From: Deltaproteobacteria bacterium
Lineage (GTDB): Bacteria > Desulfobacterota > Desulfobacteria > Desulfobacterales > Desulfosalsimonadaceae
Length of the DNA: 10,018 nt
Reading direction: 5' to 3'
Assembly (NCBI GenBank): GCA_024280875.1
Contig: JAJRPH010000301.1
Span: 1 to 10,018 of the forward strand
The notes beneath the pieces were generated by a model. It did no database searches, was not told the origin of the DNA, and saw only the letters and a program-made list of their open reading frames with translations. The translations under genes were made by a program, and so were the position numbers. Below are positions 5,645 through 10,018 of this stretch, one piece after another (position 1 is the first letter of the stretch; every line of letters begins with the position of its first letter).

Positions 5645-7288
5645 CTAAATCCCGTCTTTAAAAAACATATTGCCTACATCTTTGACAAACTGATTAATAT
5701 CTAAAGGTTTGGAAAAAACATTTATAAAACCGATTTTTTTAATCTCTTCGATCTTCGGACTGTCAGGGCGGCCGGTGATAATAACCACTTTCATCTTTTC
5801 CAGTTTTTTTTCCATAATAATCGACTGGCACACTTCCAGCCCGTTCATTTGCGGCATAAACAGATCAAGAATCAAAAGATCCGGCAGATAGGTGCCCAGC
5901 TTGATCAGCGCTTTTGTTCCATTAGAGGACATTTTAACAACGTAATTCCCTTCCTGTTTTAACGCCCGGGAGAGCAGTTTTCTTATCGCCGAATCATCAT
6001 CTACTATTAACACCTTTACCGACTTTTGTTCCGGTTCCATGGGGAGCCGAATTTCAAATTCCGCCCCTTTTCCCGGTTTACTCCGACAGATGATCTCACC
6101 GGCATGTGACTGAATCAGGCTGTAGGAGACTGAAAGCCCCAGACCGGTTCCGCCATCTGCCTGCTTTTGTGTAAAAAATGGATCAAATATTTTTTCCAGG
6201 GTTTGATTCCCCATGCCTTTGCCGTTATCCTGAACCTGAATAATAATTACTTTTTCTGATTTCAAAAAAGCCGTGCGGATTAAAATTTCACCATGGTCGT
6301 GATCAATGGCCTCAATGGCATTTACCACCAGATTCAACACCACCTGTTCAATACTCTGTAAATGGCCTTTGATGGTGGGAATTTTTTCACAAAGCACCGA
6401 ATTAACAACAACTTTTGATTTTTTAATTGTAGATTGTGCAAGGCGCAGTGCATTTTCAACCGCCTCATTGATGGAGATGTCCGACTTAACCTGTATGCTG
6501 GATTTTTTCGAAAAATCCTTTAACCGGCGGACAATCGTCTCCACCCGTTTGGCCGCCATGTCTATATCATCAATCAACTGATCCAGGTTATCATTTATGA
6601 AATCATATGTCAGCCCCCCGTACTTTAGATTGGGATGTTTCTCCTCATTAGCTTCCATTACCGGTTTAAAATCATGCCAGATATGCTTAATCAGCGGAAT
6701 GTTGTACATGACCAGGTTAATGGGATTGTTGATTTCATGGGCCACCCCCGCAACCAGCGTTCCCAGGGCTTCCATTTTCTGGGCCTGAAATAACTGCTCC
6801 TGGCTTTTTTTGAGCTGTTCCTCGATTTTTAATTTTTCCGATATGTCCCGGATGGCCGCGAATAATTTTTTACCGGATTCCGACTTAAAACTCCCTGGAA
6901 AAAAAGCACCTGGAAAAATGCTCCTGTCTTTTCTCATAAAATGATTCCGGAGGATTTTCTTTTCTTTCTCACCTCTGTTGATCTCACGGATCATCTCTGA
7001 CAATGTTTGTTCTTTAAACACACACACCTTTTCAAATGACAGGCTCAAAAATTCCGAAACTGAATATCCAAACACCTGGCACGCTGCTGCATTGAAATCT
7101 TCAATGGCAAGGGAATCAGCATCAAAAATGATAATAGCGTCTGAATCCGTTTCAAAGAATTGTCGGTATTTTTCTTCATTTGCCCGGAGAGCTGCCAGAC
7201 AAGACTGAAGATCACCGGCCCCTTTCTCAAGAAATTTGATCCGGGTTTTCAGGCGATGGTTTTCTGAATTTTTGGGGGAAGAATCCAT
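5645..7288 (-). CDS. Soluble hybrid sensor histidine kinase, PAS-HisKA-HATPase-REC
   Basis: A 547-residue cytoplasmic hybrid kinase with no signal peptide or membrane helix. It has a short N-terminal coil (10-38) and one PAS domain (about 36-152: EEKYRQFFETDSDAIIIFDA at its start, IRDISEKLKIEEQ at its end). A linking coiled coil leads to HisKA with phospho-acceptor His184 in GVAHEINNP. HATPase_c follows, with N-box Asn323 (LVVNAIEAI), G1 at Asp354 (DNGKGMG), F box (FDPFFTQK) and G2 (GGTGLGLSV, 379-387). The C-terminal receiver has Asp430-432, phospho-acceptor Asp475 (LILDLFMP), Thr505 and Lys527. All catalytic residues are intact. The HEINNP-type H box and the long insert between the two dimerisation helices (200-235) are typical of large environmental kinases of the HisKA family. 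GAGG at 7293-7296 precedes the ATG by four bases. It is the first gene of a minus-strand group with the broken regulator and the three-PAS kinase. Signal and target are unknown. Confidence 0.94.
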   Translation of the reverse strand: MDSSPKNSENHRLKTRIKFLEKGAGDLQSCLAALRANEEKYRQFFETDSDAIIIFDADSLAIEDFNAAACQVFGYSVSEFLSLSFEKVCVFKEQTLSEMIREINRGEKEKKILRNHFMRKDRSIFPGAFFPGSFKSESGKKLFAAIRDISEKLKIEEQLKKSQEQLFQAQKMEALGTLVAGVAHEINNPINLVMYNIPLIKHIWHDFKPVMEANEEKHPNLKYGGLTYDFINDNLDQLIDDIDMAAKRVETIVRRLKDFSKKSSIQVKSDISINEAVENALRLAQSTIKKSKVVVNSVLCEKIPTIKGHLQSIEQVVLNLVVNAIEAIDHDHGEILIRTAFLKSEKVIIIQVQDNGKGMGNQTLEKIFDPFFTQKQADGGTGLGLSVSYSLIQSHAGEIICRSKPGKGAEFEIRLPMEPEQKSVKVLIVDDDSAIRKLLSRALKQEGNYVVKMSSNGTKALIKLGTYLPDLLILDLFMPQMNGLEVCQSIIMEKKLEKMKVVIITGRPDSPKIEEIKKIGFINVFSKPLDINQFVKDVGNMFFKDGI

Positions 7289-7300
7289 ATGCCTCAGCCG

Positions 7301-7315
7301 CGTACATTTTGTACG
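7301..7315. promoter_or_regulatory. Perfect inverted repeat in the leader of the first kinase gene
   Basis: CGTACA and TGTACG flank a three-base loop, ending 13 bases upstream of the kinase ATG and 5 bases upstream of its GAGG ribosome site. It could be an operator for a dimeric repressor, or a small mRNA hairpin next to the ribosome site. The palindrome is plain; its role is inference. Confidence 0.35.
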
Positions 7316-7515
7316 ATATGAATTTTCAGCCTACTCCTGTTTAATGATATTAATTATCCAATCACAAAAACTCCAACAGGTCAAGAAGGTTTCGGAATCA
7401 TTGATATTCCGCACATGCATCCGGTAACTATTCCACTTTCACCGTCTCTGGTTTCATATTTTTCTTGCGTGTTCATCAAACCGACCCCATAACAAGTTGT
7501 CTTTCAAATATTGTT

Positions 7516-7542
7516 TTGACAATTCTACTTTCTTTTGATAAT
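7516..7542 (+). promoter_or_regulatory. Candidate sigma-70 promoter for the LamG gene
   Basis: A consensus -35 (TTGACA, 7516-7521) is followed by GATAAT (7537-7542, five of six matches to TATAAT). The spacer is 15 bases, shorter than the preferred 17. The predicted transcript would start near 7549, giving a leader of about 50 bases before the ATG at 7602. Confidence 0.4.
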
Positions 7543-7601
7543 TTAATTCGGCTGTTTTTATTTTCATAGTTGTAAACTTTTTATTCCGGGAAAAAGATAA
7601 A

Positions 7602-10018
7602 ATGCGCTTTATCATAAAAATAGTCAGGCTATCCATTATATGCTTAACATTATCATTAATCACTTCCCCATCAGCATTTTCCGCCGGCTCCGGGAATGCC
7701 CTTGATTTTGACGGGATTAACGACCTTGTTCAGGTAAATGATAATAACAGCCTGGATCTGAGCTCCGCAGGAACACTTGAAGCATGGATATACATGTTTG
7801 CCACCGGGGATCATGCCGGAATCATCCATAAAGGAGACGGTTCCACCGGTGAGGCATATTCCCTCAGCTTCAGCTTCGGCACATTAAATGATCAGATTCA
7901 GCTGACCGTTAATAACGGTACTGCAGACACTTTAACCAGTAACACCAACTTGACGCCAAAAGTATGGTACCATGTTGCCGGGACCTGGGATGGAACAAAT
8001 ATGCGGCTTTATTTAAATGGTGTACTGGATATATCCAAGGCGAGCACGACCTCGGCTCAAAACTCCACCCAAAAACTGATCATCGGCGCCCAGTATGATT
8101 TTGGAACAAACCCTTTTTCAGGACAAATCGATGAGGTCCGGGTCTGGAATACAGCCCTTAGCACAGCGCAAATCCAGACGAATATGTGCAAAAAGCTTGT
8201 CGGCAATGAAACCAACCTCCAGGGCTACTGGCGGCTTGATGAAACCAGCGGCACCACCTGCACGGATGACTCTCCCAATACCAATAACGGGACCATGACC
8301 AACATGGACCCGGCAACGGATCGGATCAACTCCGGCGCGGCACTTGGAGATGCCAGCACTGCTGATTATACATCTCCCACCTCCGTAACCCTCAGTCATT
8401 CAGACGGGGACCATATTACCGTTAAAGACATCGCCGGCACTCCTGACGGGGTCCACGTTTATCGTGTGGATGAGGCCCCGAACAATACCGTTAGCCCTGT
8501 ATTCTGGCGCGGATTTGACTCTGCTCTGCGCTATTGGGGGGTATTTATGACCGGCGGCACGAACACCACCTATACTGTGGAATATGATTATGGCAGCTAT
8601 CCAGGGATTGCCAATGAGGAATCCCTGGTCTTAGGGTACCGGAAAAACAACAGTGACATGATATGGAAGGACTTAAACGCGACCCTTGACACAACTCTTA
8701 ATACCCTGACCAGGACCGGTCTGTCGGGCACAGAGTTTATTCTGGGACAAAATGTGGACCCGAGAAACGCCATTGATTATGGTTTCGGAACAGACGATTA
8801 TGTGGGGATTTCCGACGAAAATTCCCTTGACCTGGGGGCCACCGGGATATTGGAGGCATGGATAAATATCTCATCCCATACAACCAGCGGCGGAATCATC
8901 CACAAGGGAGACAATTCCGGCCAGGGGGACGAGAGCTACCTTCTCAGCCTGGGGGCAGGAAGCAACACCATTGTTTTTACCCTTCGTAACGGCTCCGGGA
9001 CTGACTCCATTACGAGCGCGACCACCTTGAGCACAAACACCTGGTATCACATCGCCGGCGTGTGGGATACTGGTGCGAGTACCAATAAAATGACCATCTA
9101 TATCAACGGTGTAAGCGATCAAACCGGGGCAAGCGCCAGATCTCCACGGAACTCGGCCGGTGGGCTGAATATTGGGAAACAGTTTACTGCCGGAGCGGGA
9201 AGTTATTATCCTTTTGATGGTTTGATTGATGAAGTCCGTGTCTGGAATATCGCAAGAAGTCAAACCGCTATTCGTGACAACATGTGCCGGAAACTAGCCG
9301 GTAATGAAGCCGGCCTGGTCGGCTACTGGCGGTTTGACAAGGAGAGTTCGGATACTGCGTGCCCGGACTATGATTTCGGCACCGCAAATGACGGGACTAT
9401 GTATAACTTCGGCACTGCCGGGGCTGTCCTCACCGCCCGTGTATGCTCACCGGCTCCCATCGGGGATGACAGCGCCTATGGATACGGCACTTCAACCACC
9501 ATCTCGTCAGCTACTTTAACGCATTCCGACGGGGACTACCTGTTTGCCACTGAAAATACCGGCACCTGGAACAACTCTTTTTCCGGAATTCAGGTATACC
9601 AGCTGGATGAAGCCCCGGTCTATCCGCCGGATATCGCCACCAGCCCCTATGCATACTCACCCAACGGCCTGACTCCGCCCACCGGCTGGTCATCCATTGA
9701 TTATTACCGGTACTGGGGGGTTTTTGTGACCGACTGGACCGTCACGCCGACTTACCAGGTGGTTTACAATTACAACGGCAATCCCAGCGTCCCTACGGAT
9801 GAAACCGTGCTGGGTCTGGCCAAGCGGGACCAGTACTGCGACCGGACCTGGGCGGACGCGGCAGCCACTTTAAACACAACTGCCAATACGCTGACCAAAT
9901 CCGGTGAAACCGGTACTGAGTATGTACTTGGCGGCATAACAGCACCACTGGCCATTGCGTTGGCTTCATTTTATGCGGAATTCGACCGATCCAGTGACTG
10001 CATCCGGATTACATGGAA
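7602..10018 (+). CDS. Large exported LamG-repeat protein, 3' end outside the window
   Basis: The frame stays open from the ATG at 7602 to the window end: 805 residues with no stop. A signal peptide is clear: basic start (MRFIIKIVR), hydrophobic core, and a cleavage region near AFSAG (25-29). So the protein is exported by Sec, probably to the periplasm, cell surface or medium. After it come LamG-1 (about 32-240), a linker domain (261-382), LamG-2 (389-605), a second linker domain (636-777), and the start of another module (781-805, LASFYAEF..IRITWE). Each LamG copy has the usual marks of a concanavalin-A-like jelly roll (Laminin_G_3 type): A[LI]DYGFG/LDFDG, W-Y-H-I/V-A-G-x-W-D, IYINGV, G-x-IDEVRVWN, GYWRLD/GYWRFD. 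A Cys pair near its end could form a disulfide. These domains commonly bind glycans or proteins, so an adhesion or polymer-binding role is likely, but the ligand is unknown. No strong Shine-Dalgarno precedes the ATG; the signal peptide supports this start. Confidence 0.88.
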   Translation, partial: MRFIIKIVRLSIICLTLSLITSPSAFSAGSGNALDFDGINDLVQVNDNNSLDLSSAGTLEAWIYMFATGDHAGIIHKGDGSTGEAYSLSFSFGTLNDQIQLTVNNGTADTLTSNTNLTPKVWYHVAGTWDGTNMRLYLNGVLDISKASTTSAQNSTQKLIIGAQYDFGTNPFSGQIDEVRVWNTALSTAQIQTNMCKKLVGNETNLQGYWRLDETSGTTCTDDSPNTNNGTMTNMDPATDRINSGAALGDASTADYTSPTSVTLSHSDGDHITVKDIAGTPDGVHVYRVDEAPNNTVSPVFWRGFDSALRYWGVFMTGGTNTTYTVEYDYGSYPGIANEESLVLGYRKNNSDMIWKDLNATLDTTLNTLTRTGLSGTEFILGQNVDPRNAIDYGFGTDDYVGISDENSLDLGATGILEAWINISSHTTSGGIIHKGDNSGQGDESYLLSLGAGSNTIVFTLRNGSGTDSITSATTLSTNTWYHIAGVWDTGASTNKMTIYINGVSDQTGASARSPRNSAGGLNIGKQFTAGAGSYYPFDGLIDEVRVWNIARSQTAIRDNMCRKLAGNEAGLVGYWRFDKESSDTACPDYDFGTANDGTMYNFGTAGAVLTARVCSPAPIGDDSAYGYGTSTTISSATLTHSDGDYLFATENTGTWNNSFSGIQVYQLDEAPVYPPDIATSPYAYSPNGLTPPTGWSSIDYYRYWGVFVTDWTVTPTYQVVYNYNGNPSVPTDETVLGLAKRDQYCDRTWADAAATLNTTANTLTKSGETGTEYVLGGITAPLAIALASFYAEFDRSSDCIRITW
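7695..8747 (+). repeat. Repeat unit 1 of the LamG protein: LamG domain plus unnamed domain
   Basis: This covers residues 32-382. The LamG half ends shortly after GYWRLDE (W210) and the NNGTM strand. The second half starts at SVTLSHSDGD and holds VYRVDEAP, RYWGVFMTGG, TYTVEYDY, IWKDLNATLDTT, and ends in GTEFILG. It matches unit 2 in the order of all these blocks. The similarity is at the protein level, so the duplication is old. Confidence 0.8.
8766..9932 (+). repeat. Repeat unit 2 of the LamG protein: LamG domain plus unnamed domain
   Basis: This covers residues 389-777. The matching landmarks are GYWRFDK (W576, 366 residues after its partner), LTHSDGDYLF (His641, 375 after its partner), VYQLDEAP, RYWGVFVTDW, TYQVVYNY, WADAAATLNTT, NTLTKSGETG and GTEYVLGG. 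The second unnamed domain is about 20 residues longer, from an insert rich in Pro, Ser and Tyr after DEAP (roughly 677-700). Confidence 0.8.

Larger units (their letters stand above)
7289..7601. other. Divergent intergenic region (313 bases) between the kinase and LamG genes
   Basis: This A+T-rich stretch separates two divergently read genes, so it should hold both promoters. A + strand promoter candidate is listed separately. For the minus strand, TTGACC (7380-7385) and GATAAT (7354-7359) are present but 20 bases apart, which is poor spacing. Small inverted repeats are present: CGTACA-TTT-TGTACG (7301-7315), TTAAT-GAT-ATTAA (7341-7353) and GGAAT-N7-ATTCC (7394-7410). No tRNA, small protein gene with a ribosome site, or terminator was recognised. 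Confidence 0.5.

Noticed and set aside
7454..7663. Open frame of 69 codons on the minus strand
   Set aside because: It overlaps the signal-peptide region of the LamG gene and the candidate + strand promoter, has no ribosome site I can see, and its product resembles nothing I recognise.
8871..9263. Minus-strand frame of 130 codons antisense to the LamG gene
   Set aside because: The + strand frame has clear LamG motifs through the same interval. The antisense product has no recognisable motif and is best explained as a shadow of G+C-rich coding sequence.

Overview
The window reads as chromosomal DNA of a free-living, environmental Gram-negative bacterium, most plausibly a sulfate reducer of the Desulfobacterota (former Deltaproteobacteria, Desulfobacter-like). 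This is an inference from gene content: soluble multi-PAS hybrid kinases with cysteine-bearing PAS domains, large exported LamG proteins and moderate G+C. No rRNA, tRNA or other phylogenetic marker is present to confirm it. I see no CRISPR array, integrase, transposase or complete mobile element.

Left part (about 3-2725, + strand): the 3' end of a protein resembling the C-terminal cytoplasmic region of a PiT-type phosphate transporter. A large glycerolipid-type acyltransferase follows, and its stop codon overlaps the start of tag (3-methyladenine DNA glycosylase I) in an ATGA junction. The acyltransferase keeps the FPEGSRS motif but has Gly where the family's H-x4-D motif carries Asp.

Middle part (2800-7288, - strand): a signalling cluster read right to left. 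It contains a soluble PAS/HisKA/HATPase/REC hybrid kinase, a broken single-domain response regulator, and a second, larger hybrid kinase with three PAS domains. The second kinase has a run of 11 C beginning in codon 4. Gain or loss of one C gives a stop within about 12 codons, so the gene could be switched on and off by slippage, or the run could be an assembly error. Its last 16 codons look like a captured REP-type palindrome. Neither kinase has a DNA-binding output domain, and the response regulator between them seems dead.

Right part (7602 to the window end, + strand): a divergent, very long open frame that runs off the window and begins with a signal peptide. It encodes an exported protein made of two copies of a two-part unit: a LamG/concanavalin-A-like domain followed by a domain of about 120-140 residues that I cannot name. 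A third type of module begins at the window edge. The 313-base divergent region between the kinases and this gene holds a candidate promoter and several small palindromes.
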